This document shows, in pieces, positions 13,788-25,439 of a stretch of DNA of 64,000 nucleotides. The DNA comes from Linnemannia hyalina (Eukaryota > Mortierellomycota > Mortierellomycetes > Mortierellales > Mortierellaceae), in the NCBI GenBank assembly GCA_019671135.1, contig JAHRHY010000003.1, positions 2,852,001-2,916,000 of the forward strand, written 5' to 3'. How positions within the stretch are numbered: position 1 is the first letter of the stretch; every line of letters begins with the position of its first letter. The notes below the pieces were generated by a model. That model was not told the DNA's origin, did not search any database, and was given only the letters and a program-made list of their open reading frames with translations. Both the position numbers and the translations under genes were made by a program.

Positions 13788-14466
13788 ATGGGAAGACTCC
13801 GCCGCTCTCGTGTCCACAAGGGAATCCGTGATATCAAGCGCAAGTACCGCACCAAGCGTTACATGCGAGATATCGACCAGATCCATGGCGATATCCAGCC
13901 TGAGAACGCCAGCAAATACGAGAAGCCCGAGCTCGACCCCGAGTTGCCTGGACTGGGACAGTTCTACTGTATTCAGTGCGCGTACGTATCTAGGGCTATT
14001 TTTTTGTGGTTGAAAGGGAAAGATTATTGAATGGAAGTTGTCCTGGATTGGAAGGAAAGAAAAATGGTTGACTGACATTGTTTGATCTTTTTTTTGTTTA
14101 ATGTGATAATTAGTAAGCACCACATTAACGAGGAGTCGCTTGCGGAACATCAGAAGGGAAAGATCCATAAGAAGAGGTACAGCTTGGTTCAACATTCAAG
14201 CGCAGGATATAAAAGGCTTCATTGGCCCAATTGGCATGGACGATCAGGATCGTTAGTTATCGATCTAAGATAACTCATTACAAAGGCATCAAAAAACTCA
14301 CCCACCGCTTTGTATCTGCACCTTTGTTCATAGATGCAAGCTGCTGAAAGAGGAGCCTTACTCGCAGGCCGAGGCCGATGCCGCAGCTGGACTCCAGAGA
14401 GCCGATACCAAGCCCAAGAAGGCCAAGACTGAGGCTATGGATGTCGCTGAGAACTCCACCGCATAA
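13788..14466 (+). CDS. BUD20: C2H2 zinc-finger ribosome-biogenesis protein Bud20/ZNF593
   Basis: Shuttling pre-60S ribosome export factor, 129 residues, the usual size for Bud20/ZNF593. Exons 13788-13981, 14114-14176 and 14334-14466 join in frame. The basic N-terminus starts MGRLRRSRVHKG. A single zinc finger uses Cys61, Cys64, His77 and His83 (FYCIQCAKHH...EHQKGKIHKKR). The family tail KLLKEEPYSQ.EA..AAG follows, then a Lys-rich, probably nuclear-targeting end. The start ATG follows an A-rich context and the first residues match the family. Intron 2 (157 nt) has an ordinary GTACAG donor. The gene lies head-to-head with NDUFB2, their start codons 431 bp apart. Confidence 0.93.
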
Positions 14467-14710
14467 TCAGGGAGGCGTAATCGATTCCAGCAAGGAGCAG
14501 GCAGCGCACTCTATTATATTTCACTTCAATACTTCCATTCATCTTCATTTCATCGTACTTGTACACTAGCATTTCTTCATCAACCAAAAAAAATAAATAA
14601 CAAATACCGAAACACATTCCTTCTCTCGCTCATGTTCATTGGCTATTTGGAGTTGTTTTGATATCAGATGGGGCATGGACAAAGGCGGACAAATGAGGAG
14701 AGAGGAGGTT

Positions 14711-15814
14711 CTAGTATCCTAATTCGCGGCCGAGGGCCCATGCGTACAGACGACTGTCCAAGACCAGCTTGGACTGGCCGCCGACTTTTTCTTGAAGATC
14801 TAATTATTTGTCAACACAGCGGAGATAAAGAGTCAGTTTACTTGGTACATATGGAGATCAGGCTGGTGGACGCTTCTTTGTGAGAGTGAAAGTTGATCGT
14901 AGGGTACCTTGAAGGGATTGGAGCAAGCCTGGAAGAGGGAGGACGAGGACCTGGAGACTCCATTCGTCGTCCTCGGGTTTTGCCTTTCGTAGAGGTGATT
15001 CAGGCCCCAGCAGCTGCTCCTCTTCCGTTTGGACCTATTGTATGTTTCGACATGCCAAGACAAGATAGTTAGAAACATTTTGAACCATAGAGATCTGCCG
15101 CAGTCGCTTCCCACAACATCCTGGCCGCGAACTCCATTTCCTCTTCCTGTAGAATTCCATCCCAGCTTACCTCAACGATTACGAAACGAGTGCACGATCC
15201 CGTCAGACCAGGCTCATACGAAACCGGGACACCGACATTGACAATCCTTACAGCATGTCCAGCCTGGGCACTGAATCCGGTCTCTTCTTCGAGCTCTCGC
15301 AGGGCTGCGATCTCGGGGGATTCGTCGGCGTCGATGAGTCCTGAGGGGAATTCGAGAGAGTAGGCGGAAAGTGCGGGGCGGTATTGAATGACGAGGACGA
15401 CATGTGTTGGTTTGTTGTGAGAGGTTTTGATGACCGTTATCACATCCACCGCTATTGATTGTAATTGAGGAAAAGTTGTATGAAGGGTGGTGAAAAGTGT
15501 GGGGGTAATTAACACTAGGTGTTGTTTATCGCGTTTCGCTCCCAATCTCCATTTTGTTGATGGTGTCCTTGGTTGACTGGACTGATATGTTTCTCACCAT
15601 CTACGGAAGCGGTGTTGCCGAGAATATCGCCGTTGTTAGATGTAGGATTGGTGGCAGAGACGGGTTTGATTCGGCGACAGACCTCCCAGCCGCGTGGTGT
15701 TCCTGAAGGATCCTGGAATTGGATCTGGTGTAAGGATAACCATCGGCCCTTTCCAAGAACTGTCTCTGCAGTGTGTTTGATATCATGGATAACGGGGTTT
15801 CCTTGTGTCATCAT
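14711..15814 (-). CDS. ADP-ribose pyrophosphatase, Nudix family (Ysa1/NUDT5-like)
   Basis: Hydrolyses ADP-ribose to AMP and ribose 5-phosphate; the relatives are cytosolic or nuclear. Four exons on the minus strand, in order 15598-15814, 15171-15451, 14908-15034, 14711-14799, encode 237 residues. The Nudix box GLIDADESPEIAALRELEEETG fits GX5EX7REUXEEXGU with every acidic residue present. The N-terminal region WLSLHQIQFQDPSGTPRGWE, the mid-section VQTEEEQLL...KPEDDEWSLQVLVLP and the end LDSRLYAWALGREL also match NUDT5. Donors (gtgaga, gtaagc, gtaccc) and acceptors (aatag, attag) give correct phase at each joint. Two adjacent Met codons start the protein and either could be used. There is no organelle signal. 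Confidence 0.9.
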
Positions 15815-16180
15815 TTTTCTTTGTTTTTGGTGGCGGGTTTGGCGAGGAACAAGAGACAGTTTGAAAACGAAAAGTGAAGAGTGGAGGCGTTGGATGATTG
15901 TTCCTGAATATGCGCGAAGGAAAGGCAGGTGACTGGTTTTGTGTAAGGTTGCGCAACGCCTTCATGAATTTCGAAGAGGTACGTCGCCGCACTGATGATA
16001 GTCCACGTCTGCTCGCTCGTTACTTTTTTGAAGAGCTCATTCATTCGTTTTCCTCCTTCTTCATTCCTCCTCTTCTTCACATTCACCTCCACACACTCCG
16101 CTTTTACTTCACACACTCCACTTTTTAAAACTGCACACACTTTCTACCTCACCACTCTCAAGAAAAGCATTAATAACAAA

Positions 16181-17555
16181 ATGGACCTCGTCCCTCATAT
16201 CTTCCACGAACAGGTAACGCGGACTTGACTACTCAGCCATGCTTGCTTCGCCAAGATAAATGTACGCCTTTAAAACTCACACGCCCACACCTACCTGTTA
16301 ATTACTTCTTCATCTCTAGCAAGAGGGAAATCTCTGCGCCCAACATTGTCTGAACTCGCTCCTCCAAGGCCCATACTTCACTGCAATCGACCTCGCAGAT
16401 CTGGCACAGCAGCTCGACCAACAGGAACAACTCGCATTGGACAATGTTGGACCGGGCGCCAGGGCTGTCAAGAGTCAGAATATGGACGACTCTGGATTCT
16501 TTTCTGTCCAGGTATGCTACTCTTCTTCATAGTGAGAGGGTTCTTAATTGAAGTGACCATTCGAAGTTTTGATCTAACTGACGGTATCACTTGAAATATG
16601 ATGTACATAGGTTCTGAGCCATGCACTGAGTATCTGGAACATCCAGATCATCCCCTGGGGGTCCAAGGAGGTTGCCGACGCCAAGTCCAAGCCAGAGTAC
16701 GTCCCTCGCTCTTCTCCTTCCTCTATGCTACCCCCTATTTTCTTCCAGTGTGCTAACTCTTCTCGTCTTTAATCAATTAGGCGAGAGGCAGCGTTTATTT
16801 GCAACTTGAACGAACATTGGTACACACTGCGACGATTCGGTCCCTCCACACAACGATGGTACGACCTCAACTCGATGCACCCTCGACCTCAGTACATGTC
16901 TGCAACATATCTTGGGATGACGCTCTCGCAGCTCGAAGCGGGAGGATATTCGATCTTTGTTGTCCGGCCTCTTGGATCCGTCCAGCCCGCTCCCGAGACA
17001 TCTTCATCGACAGTGGAGGCGTTGGCACCGAAACAGGAAGCGCCGGTACAGGAGGCGCCGGTTGAAGAGGTAAACCCCGCGTTGACAGAGCGGCAGGAGA
17101 TGGAGAGGTTGAGGAGACAACGACAGGAAGAACGGGAGAGAGCTCTTCAGGGTCCATCCGTGGACTCATCGACAACAACTACTACAGCTACCACGGACGC
17201 GTCAACGAAAAGGACCAGGGTTGACCACACAGGCGAAGAAGTCGGGGACGAACCTTCCAACAAGAAAAACAAGGGCGATCTAGTCACAACACCTTCATTC
17301 CTGCCTCGGTGTGAAGTTGACATCTTGGCAGCTTCAATGCCAATAGTCGAAAGTGCTTCACAAGGAGCACCCAAGAAGGAGCAGAGTTTTGGTGGGTCGG
17401 GGTACCGTTTAGGCGGGTCGCCTCCTCCTCCTGCAGCTGCGTCGCTTCCGCCGGGGTTTGACTATGAGCAGTTTGGAGGACAGGGGGATGAGGATGCGGA
17501 GTGGGAGATGATGCAGGAGGCCATTGCCCTGTCTTTGAGTAGCCAGCAGAAATAA
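16181..17555 (+). CDS. Ataxin-3-like Josephin deubiquitinase
   Basis: Cysteine protease that trims ubiquitin chains, 361 residues, the size of human ataxin-3. Exons 16181-16213, 16320-16511, 16611-16696 and 16781-17555 join in frame. The Josephin domain fills residues 1-165. The catalytic triad is visible: Cys17 in EGNLCAQHCLN, His116 in NEHWYTLRRFG and Asn134 in YDLNSM. NMDDSGFFSVQV and GYSIFVV are further family hallmarks. A middle region of charged and T-rich sequence follows. A ubiquitin-interacting motif, DAEWEMMQEAIALSLSSQ, closes the protein (about 342-359). No polyglutamine tract is present. Only one clear UIM is seen, against two or three in animals. Confidence 0.93.
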
Positions 17556-18332
17556 ATACTACCATTTTTTTTGTCTCTTAGACTCATGATGGTGCAGAAG
17601 TGAACATCTCTCCGTTGTTGATATCCCGTTCAACGTCAAACTGCAGACACGGTATTCTACTAGGAAAGAATACAAATATGTTCACATGATAGGTAGCTGA
17701 AAACGAGGCGTTTCCTTCCACAAACAGTGCGGACTTTTGTTTTGAACCATTGGGAAGCTACCCATAAGAGGATACGGGAAAGTGACGATTGAGCAGAGGG
17801 GGAAAGAGTCGGGGTATGTCTATGGTGTCCAAGTTATGCATGTTACATGTCGATCGATACTCTTTTACCGTTTATGTACTCCTCTTTACGGCAGTGTTTT
17901 TTTTTGATGCTGGTACTTTTGATGGACAATGGTCCGGTTGGGGCCCCGGGTCATTTTGGTGGACTTTCCTCCTCCCAGCCGTTTGGGGGGGAGGAAGGGG
18001 GGAGTCCTCAAGTCACTCAGTCAGGATCTACCTGTTTCTTTCTGAGCGAAGAAAAACTTACCGAGATAGTCATTTTGCGCACCAGAAAAGAAAGAAAAAA
18101 AATGGCCTGATCTGAGTGGCAAGCCACTCGATCAGTTCACAGCTGAGGGACAGGCGATTCTTTATCAAATCTGAGCTGGGAGTGCAAGTGTAACCATCAA
18201 CCAGCCTGGGAAACGAAGCACAACGCCTTCGTCTTTATCAACGTGCACTTTTCTACTTTTCTCCTTTCTTTCTTCCTCTCCTTCCCTCCACCACTCCACC
18301 CTACTCTCCACCGCATAGCACGTACATACACC
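17556..18332. other. intergenic region between Josephin and EBP genes
   Basis: Contains the 3' flank of the Josephin gene and the promoter and pyrimidine-rich leader (18240-18330) of the sterol isomerase gene. I see no other gene. Confidence 0.5.
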
Positions 18333-19135
18333 ATGTCGGCAACACACACACCACACCCCTACTACCCCCTGGACTTGATCCTCGACCACTACGTCCCCAA
18401 CACCTACACCATGAGAGACACCCTCATCGTCCTCTTCTCCACCTTTGGCGCAATTACCGTCGGTTCCATCGCTCTCTCCTACCAAAAGCGAACCACCACC
18501 ATCCGTGGTCTCGGAAACCAGTTGACTTTCGTCTGGTTCGTCATGAGTGGATTCATTCATCTCTTCCTCGAGGGCTACTTTGGGGTGTACCATCGCACCT
18601 TGGCGGGCGATCAGTCTCCTTTGGCCCAGGTCTGGAAGGAGTATGCGCTTTCGGATTCCAGATACTTGTCGAGTGATTCTTTTGTTCTTATCATGGAGCG
18701 CATCACCGCCGTAAGTCTTCTGCATTTTTATTAGTCGACACCTATTGCCGGTGTGCCGATTTTACTCCCTGAACGCGTTATATTAACCTTGTTTTATTTT
18801 ATCTCCTTTTCTTGTAGTTCGCGTGGGGCCCATTGGCGTTCTTCACAGCATACGCAATGTACCACAACAGACCTTCTCGCCACATCGCCCAGCTCGTCGT
18901 CTCTCTCGGCCAGCTCTACGGTTGCGTCCTCTACTACGCCACAACCTTGGTCGAGGGCTCTCCCCATTGCGACCCCCGCCCTTACTACTACTACTTCTAC
19001 TTTGTTTTCTTCAACATCTTTTGGATCGTTATTCCTATAATCTTGATGCACAACTCGGTCAAGAACTTGTACCGTGCTATGAAGGTTTCGGTCGAGGCTG
19101 AGAACCAGTCGAAGAAGGTCAAGAAGTCCAAGTAA
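18333..19135 (+). CDS. Sterol delta8-delta7 isomerase, EBP family (EXPERA domain)
   Basis: ER membrane enzyme that moves the sterol B-ring double bond, 231 residues; human EBP has 230. Exons 18333-18710 and 18818-19135 join in frame. The start is set by HPYYPLDL..DHYVPN, which matches the N-terminus of EBP; the longer frame upstream is leader sequence. Active-site residues line up with the human enzyme: His76 and Glu80 in GFIHLFLEGYF, Glu122 and Thr125 in MERITAFAWGPL, Asn192 and Trp195 in FFNIFWIVIP. Four or five hydrophobic segments are evident. The Lys-rich end KKVKKSK resembles a dilysine ER-retention signal. Fungi of this type may carry EBP in place of, or besides, Erg2. Confidence 0.94.
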
Positions 19136-20373
19136 AGGGGATACAATATTGGCATAGCATAGCATTACCTCTGTTTCTTTTGTCCCGTTTTTCAATCATT
19201 CATTAAAAATATCTTGTTCGCCCAATTCCTTTAAGCAATAATGTGTTTTGTGATCCTTGACACACTATTCGAACAAAACAAAGGGATAATACACATTTGA
19301 CCTGTGGACAGCCCACTTTTCATGTGCTTTCCTTAATGTCTCAAGGATTGCTGCAAGGCGTCATGATCGCTGCCTGTGCCCAGTGAGCAGGCAGACCCAC
19401 ACAAAGACATTCATGCAAATGCACACATCACTATCAAGCATAAGATGTTTTCTTTATTCATACTTTCTTTCATCGTTATTACAAAAAGTGTTTATATTAT
19501 CCTGTCCTGGTCCTGTCCCGGTCCTTGCTGTGCGCTGGCGTGTTCTGACGTTGATTTCCTAGTAAAATCCGGAGATCTTCCTGCTGACTGGAACCCAGAG
19601 AGAGAGCCGCTTTAGACGCGTCTCTGGGGTGGTGGTGGAGGTGGTGGGGGAGCTCCGCGACTGGTTGTAAGAAAAGAAGAAAGAGAGAGGAAGAAACGGT
19701 TCCCGAGAAAAGCCGTCCTTGTGGTTGGTCATCATTGTTTCTGTGTCCGTCGACCATAGCGATCCTGATATTCATGTTAATCGCGCCGCGCCCCCTTTTC
19801 TTTTCTAAGGCCTCTTTGGTCCGGTCTGTCGCCACCGCCACCGCCACTGTTGTTGCTGCCGCTACGCCCGCCCAATGCCTTGTATTTCTGTATATTCCGT
19901 TTTCCGTTATCCGTATTTCGCTGAATGCCTGAATACATGTTCTCCCTGTCTGATGCTAGTCCCATGTGCGCCCAAATAAAAAATACAAGAGGAGAGAACA
20001 GAACAACACAAGAACGTAATCCCGGATCCCAGTGCCAAGAACGCTTGCCATCTCTCCTGTTGTCCGATTCCTCGTTTCCTTATTATTTTATGTCGAGGAT
20101 GATGTCGCCTATTTGTGTTATACTTCTTTTGTCTTTCGTCCAACTGATCTTCGTTTGCCTTTGTTCCGTTAAATTGCCAATAATGGGGATTGATAAACAA
20201 GTGTCGAAAGTCTCCGCGCCACTCCCGTAATATCCAAGGATTATAGAAAACATTGTGCGTACAACTGAGAGCGTGCAGACAAAAAAGAACCAGAAAACAA
20301 TGAAAAAGATCAAAGCAGCAGCCAGTAAAGTAACATTCATATAGATAAGAGATAAAACAAAGGTAGACATGAC
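19136..20373. other. intergenic or 3' region of the SR protein gene
   Basis: No independent gene is recognised. On the minus strand this is the downstream flank of the RRM/zinc-knuckle gene. It holds possible alternative 3' exons: one near 19616-19654 coding [15 protein letters not shown], and a Gly/Arg-rich frame near 19777-19965. Confidence 0.4.
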
Positions 20374-21403
20374 TTACCCATAGGGGCTGGGAGAGCGTCC
20401 ACGACCGCCATCACGGTAGTAAGGGGAAGGAGAGCGTCCACGGTAGCCGCCATGGCCTCCGTGACCACCACCGGGAGGGTGGTAGGGGGAGCGCTGGCGG
20501 TATCCGCCGGGTCCACCATAACCGCGGTCAGGCGATCTGGAGTAACCACGACGGTGGCCATACTCATAGGGATCACGTCCGTAGTGGGGAGGCGAGCGAC
20601 CACGACCACCACCACCACCACCACCACCACCGTAGCGGGGAGGAGGAGGAGGTCCACGGTGGTAGTCACGAGAGGGTCCATCCACAGGGCGTCTGGTATC
20701 AGTACCACGGCAGTATCTTGCCAAATGTCCAGGCTGACCGCACTTGAAGCACTTTCCAGACTTCACATCCATGCCTTTTTCACTGGCCTCAGGGCACTCG
20801 CGAGCCCAATGACCGGTTCCGTTGCAGAGGAAGCATCCGCTGCCGGGTCCTCCTGAGCGTCTTGACCACTCTACTGAGATTCTGTTGCCGTCCAGTTCGT
20901 ATCCGTTCAACTTGCTGACTGCATCGTCAGCATCGCGGGGGTCCTCGTATTCGACGAATGCAAAGCCTCCATGCTTCAACTCGACAGAGATTACACGACC
21001 GTACTTCTCAAACTAGTTTTAGTAGTTGTAAGGACATTTATAAATATTAAAAGTATGTTCTACACCGAGTTCTGCCTGAAAACATGAACCAGGTCTGGCC
21101 AAACAATACTATAGCTGCACTTACAAGTTCCTCGACGTCTCTTCTCTCCGTCCTTGGGCTCAAGTGGCCGACGTAGACAGTAGAGTGGGTGCTGCCGGCA
21201 GGAGCAGCGGGGGCGGCTCCTTCAGGACCTGCTATTTGTGAATTCAGCAAAAGTGTCAACAAAAAATTGATCAGTAAAAACAGCAAAGACCAGTTCGGCT
21301 CTGGAGAATATCATCATCCTTTCCCTGCAAGCGATAAAAAAGGGCAAGGCTGTCGACACCTACCAGCTGGGAGTGGGGGTGGTGGGGGTGGGGGTGCAGA
21401 CAT
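20374..21403 (-). CDS. SR-type splicing factor with one RRM and two CCHC zinc knuckles
   Basis: Predicted nuclear pre-mRNA splicing protein resembling SRSF7 and plant RSZ proteins. Minus-strand exons 21364-21403, 21125-21231 and 20374-21012 give 261 residues. A proline-rich start is followed by an RRM (about 30-105) with RNP2-like VYVGHL and RNP1-like GGFAFVEYE. Then come two knuckles, [14 protein letters not shown] and [14 protein letters not shown], both CX2CX4HX4C; SRSF7 has one. The tail is rich in RGG, RSP and GYRGRSPSP repeats, likely kinase targets. The last Gly codon and TAA stop overlap a strong GGTAAGTC splice donor, so longer isoforms are possible. Its start faces the Swi3-like gene 270 bp away, suggesting a shared promoter. 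Confidence 0.9.
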
Positions 21404-21672
21404 GGTAAGTATGTTTGTTGTGTGAGGATGGTGTGAAAGATTGAAACGTTTCTGCTGCGACTCTGCTTGAGCAAACCCCAAAAAATAATGTATACGTCAT
21501 CTCTATTTCCTGGGAGAGAGATAGAAATATCACCTGATATATAATTTATTTCCCGACCATGAAACATCGACGCGGGCCTGATTGCTTTTTGATTTGCCAC
21601 TCGCAATCACCATATAATCACCTTATTCTTCTTCTTCTCTCTTCACTCTACCGTTGACGACTGCATCCCATC

Positions 21673-24600
21673 ATGACAGCCAGTCGCAAATCAGGAGGCT
21701 GCGACATCGCCTTCTACCAGGCTCCCGACACCATCGCCCAGTTCGAACACATCCGCCCAATCCTGACGCGTGATTTGCAGCAGTCCAACCCTCAAGGTCC
21801 CATCCCCGCCTCGGGCGAGGAACTCTCCCTCTTCATCCACGCCTTGCAACAGTTCCAGGAGGAAGCTCTAGGCATCAACCGTGCCCCCACAACTGAGGAT
21901 TCAGCTGCTGTTTCAGTCAGAATTCCCGCCAAGGTCTTTCCCCGTGGCAACACAGAGGCCATCACCCCCAATGCTCCCGTTTACAACATCCTTTTGGCTG
22001 CCTACAAATACCGTCAAAACCAGGGATGGGCTGAGTGGGACTTATCCAACCCTGCCAACACCACTGCTTACATCCAGCTGGTTGCTCACATCCGGGACGC
22101 CCTTGTTTCGACAGGAATTGTCAAGAACCCTTCTATCGCCTTTGGAGACTCTGTCAGCCCTGAGGAGCGGGCTTCTCTTTCAGCCTCGATCCGCACACTG
22201 GGAGGTAATGTAACCATTCAGTTAATGTGCTTGCTCTTTTTTGTCCACAAATTTCAGGCACCAGGAGCATGAAGTTTTCACAGACTCGTCATCTAACATC
22301 TGATGTGCCACATTTAAAATAGGCGCTATCGCCGAGGACCACCAACAGGCATCTCATATCGTCCACGTTGTGACAGATAAACGGGACCACTCTGACGACG
22401 GTGAATGGCTCCGCACATTGGAAGTGAAGGGCGACAGGGTGTTCATTCACCACTGGCACTACCCCGATTCGTACGACGAGTGGGTGGCAGACCCCTCCGG
22501 AGACTTTGCTGACCCAGAGCCTATTCCCGAGCACCAAGGATCCTGGAACGTGTCGACTCGTTGGGTCAAGGACAGCGCAAAGTACTCAGAGTGGATGAAC
22601 GAGGAGGATTACGATTCAAACAATAGCAAAACCAACGAGCAAGGTTCAGATTCTTCCGCCCCATTCAGCCAACGCTACAGGAGCAAGCGCGACAACTCGG
22701 ACCAGGTCGAGTCAGACTCCAAGAGGATCAAGCGCAGCTCTTCAGAGTCCCTCATGGATACCGGCGATAACAACGCAAAGCCCGCTGAGCCCACCAAGAG
22801 CTCATCCGAAGACGCCAACATGGAGGAGACCACTACTTCTACTGCCGCTTCGACTCAGGAACAGGAGGGCACACTTGCGGCTGATGTGGACACTATGGAA
22901 GTCGACGCTGAGGCTGAGGGCGAGGCTGAACCCAAGCCTGAGGGTACACCTGCCAAGGACACCGAGCCCAAGGAGATGAGCGTGACAGAACAAGAGTCGA
23001 ACCGCGGAAGCGCACCACCAGAGACAGAGGAGGCTTTGAGCCAGGCCGAGGCAGAGCGTTTCCAGTTGGAGGAGGAGGCTGGCCGCTATCTCTCTCGACA
23101 GACACAGGAGGTGATCATCCCATCCTACGCCGCATGGTTTAACCTCGCAAAGATCCACGAGATTGAGCACAAGTCATTGCCAGAGTTTTTCAATTTGAAG
23201 AACCGCAGCAAGACCCCTACTGTCTACAAGGATTACCGCGATTTTATGATCAACACCTACCGCCTCAACCCCTCTGAATACCTCACCGTCACCGCCTGCA
23301 GAAGAAACTTGGCTGGAGACGTCTGCGCCATCATCCGCGTTCATGCATTTTTGGAGCAGTGGGGATTGATTAATTACCAGGTAAGGCACTGACAATGTCA
23401 ACTGTTGACATACAGGACTTTTTTATTTTATTTTTCGAGTTGTCTAACCCAACCCTTTCTTCTCTTTTATCGCAATTAGGTCGATCCTGACACTCGCCCT
23501 TCGACTGTCGGACCTGCATTCACTGGCCATTTCCGCGTGACGGCCGATACACCCAGAGGTCTTCAGCCCTTCCTCCCAAGTGTGGCGGCACCTACAGCAG
23601 CACAGGCAAACGGAGAGTTGAAGGTGGCGACGGCCAGCGCACCCAAGACAGAGGCCAACATGGAGCTCCGACGCAACATCTTTAGCAACAACGCCGCAGC
23701 AGCATCAACCGCGACTACCAAGGAGGGTGAGGAGCAGCACCCCGACAAGAAGCAGCGTTTCAACTGCTTCACCTGCGGCACCGACTGCACCAAGATGCGT
23801 TACCACAGCGTCAAGACCAAGAACTTTGAGCTCTGCTCTAACTGCTACCTCGAGGGACGTTTCCCCACGACCATGTCGTCAGGCGACTTTATTCGTCTCA
23901 ACGCTCAACACTTCAAGCACGCCACAGACGACACATGGACAGATCAGGAGACCCTCTTGTTGTTGGAGGGCTTGGAGATGTATGACGAAGACTGGAGCTT
24001 GGTCGCTGAGCATGTTGGAACCCGCAGCCGTGAGCAGTGCATCCTTCACTTTTTGCAGCTGCCCATTGAGGATCCTTATCTGGGTGCTACATCAGAGCGC
24101 GAGTTGGGGCCACTTCAATATCACCGCATTCCTTTCAGCCAAGCCGACAACCCCGTCATGAGCGTCGTGGCGTTCTTGGCAAGCGTTGTGAACCCCGGTG
24201 TGGCTGCTGCTGCTGCCAAGAGTGCTTTGAAGGAGTTGGCCCAGGCCAAGATTGGCGCTGAGGGCGAGGTCACTGAGGAAGCACATACTGAGGAGGCTGA
24301 TAAGGCCGCACCAGTCGAGAATGGAGATGCAGAACCCAAGGCAGAGCCACAGTCTGGTGAGATGGATGTTGACAAGGTTGCAGGAGAAGACACAGAGATG
24401 AAGCAGGATGGAGATGCATCGGCCGACATTGCGGGCTTGCCTCGTTCGACTTTGGAGAGGGTAGGAGCAGCGGCTTTGGGATCGGCAGCAGCCAAAGCCA
24501 AGGTGTTGGCCGACAATGAGGAGCGCGAGGTCCGGAGATTGGTTACACAGGTTGTGGAGGCACAGCTCAAGAAGATGGAGCTCAAGTTGCAGCAGTTTGG

Positions 24601-24907
24601 GGAGTTGGAGAGTGTTTTGGAGACGGAGAGGCGCGAGCTGGAGAGGCAACGACAGCAGCTGTATCTCGACCGGTTGGCGATGAAGAAGAGCATCATGTCT
24701 ATGCAAGAGAAGTTCCAGTTGGCAAGGCAGACCGCCAACCCACAAGCGATTGCCAATGTTACTGTCCCACCAGGAGGTGTTACCGGTACCGGAACGACTT
24801 TCCAGAACGAGGCGACGGTCCGTCAGCAGCAGGAGCAGGGCCAAGGGGTGGGGCCATTGACCCGAGACCAGAATGCAGAAGGAGTTGTCGTGATGCCATT
24901 GCCATGA
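21673..24907 (+). CDS. SWI/SNF or RSC complex core subunit, Swi3/Rsc8/SMARCC family
   Basis: Scaffold subunit of ATP-dependent chromatin remodellers, 1,005 residues. Exons 21673-22204, 22323-23380 and 23480-24907 join in frame. The N-terminal region (about 10-280) has the SMARCC-type module, with the [13 protein letters not shown] motif. A charged linker follows. The SWIRM domain begins at IIPSYAAWF (residue 441) and runs to about 545. A ZZ-type zinc finger ([10 protein letters not shown]...CSNCYLEG) starts at 624. A SANT domain ([17 protein letters not shown]...[19 protein letters not shown]) starts at about 681. A long coiled coil near 840-930 fits the dimerisation region. The full SMARCC order including the N-terminal module is present, unlike the short yeast Rsc8. 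Whether it serves SWI/SNF, RSC or both is unknown. Confidence 0.95.
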
Positions 24908-25439
24908 TAGACCTTCCCTCTTCCTCCTTTCCGTACAGATAGTAGCCCTCCCTTCATTCCCCCTTTTTGTCCACTTTTTCATATATTTTGTTTTATCCAA
25001 CTAGTAATCTTTTTTTTCGTTGTTGTTATTTTGTCCGTGTTCCTGCACATATTGTAATAACATCATCTTCCACGCAACTCGTAATGGTAGCCTGCGGAAG
25101 TGGAGCAATTGTTGCAAGTTAGGCAGAAGGAGGAGAATGCACTATGCGGGGATGATGGTGCAGTTTGAATTGCAATCGGTCCTGACAGACGACAGAAGAA
25201 TGGCGCTTCTCGAATTTTTATTTCATGGGCGTTTTGATTCAGTCCGAACGGAGCATTTCAGAACGAACACGAGCAAAAATGCTATGGACCTCGGACGACT
25301 ATAAAAATCGACATTCATCCATCCTCTCACTTTTTTAATTCACTCACATCATCCTCTTCCACTTGCTCTCCCACTTCCTTTCACTGATATACCGGAACAC
25401 AGCACCATCCACTCATACCACATACAACAAAAAAAAAAT
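24908..25439. other. intergenic region with chitin deacetylase promoter
   Basis: Holds the 3' flank of the Swi3-like gene and the promoter and CT-rich leader of the chitin deacetylase gene, with a TATAAAA-like site near 25300. No other gene is seen. Confidence 0.5.

Noticed and set aside
24092..25000. 302-codon minus-strand frame under the Swi3-like gene
   Set aside because: Antisense shadow of a well-supported coding exon; L-, H- and R-rich without a domain.
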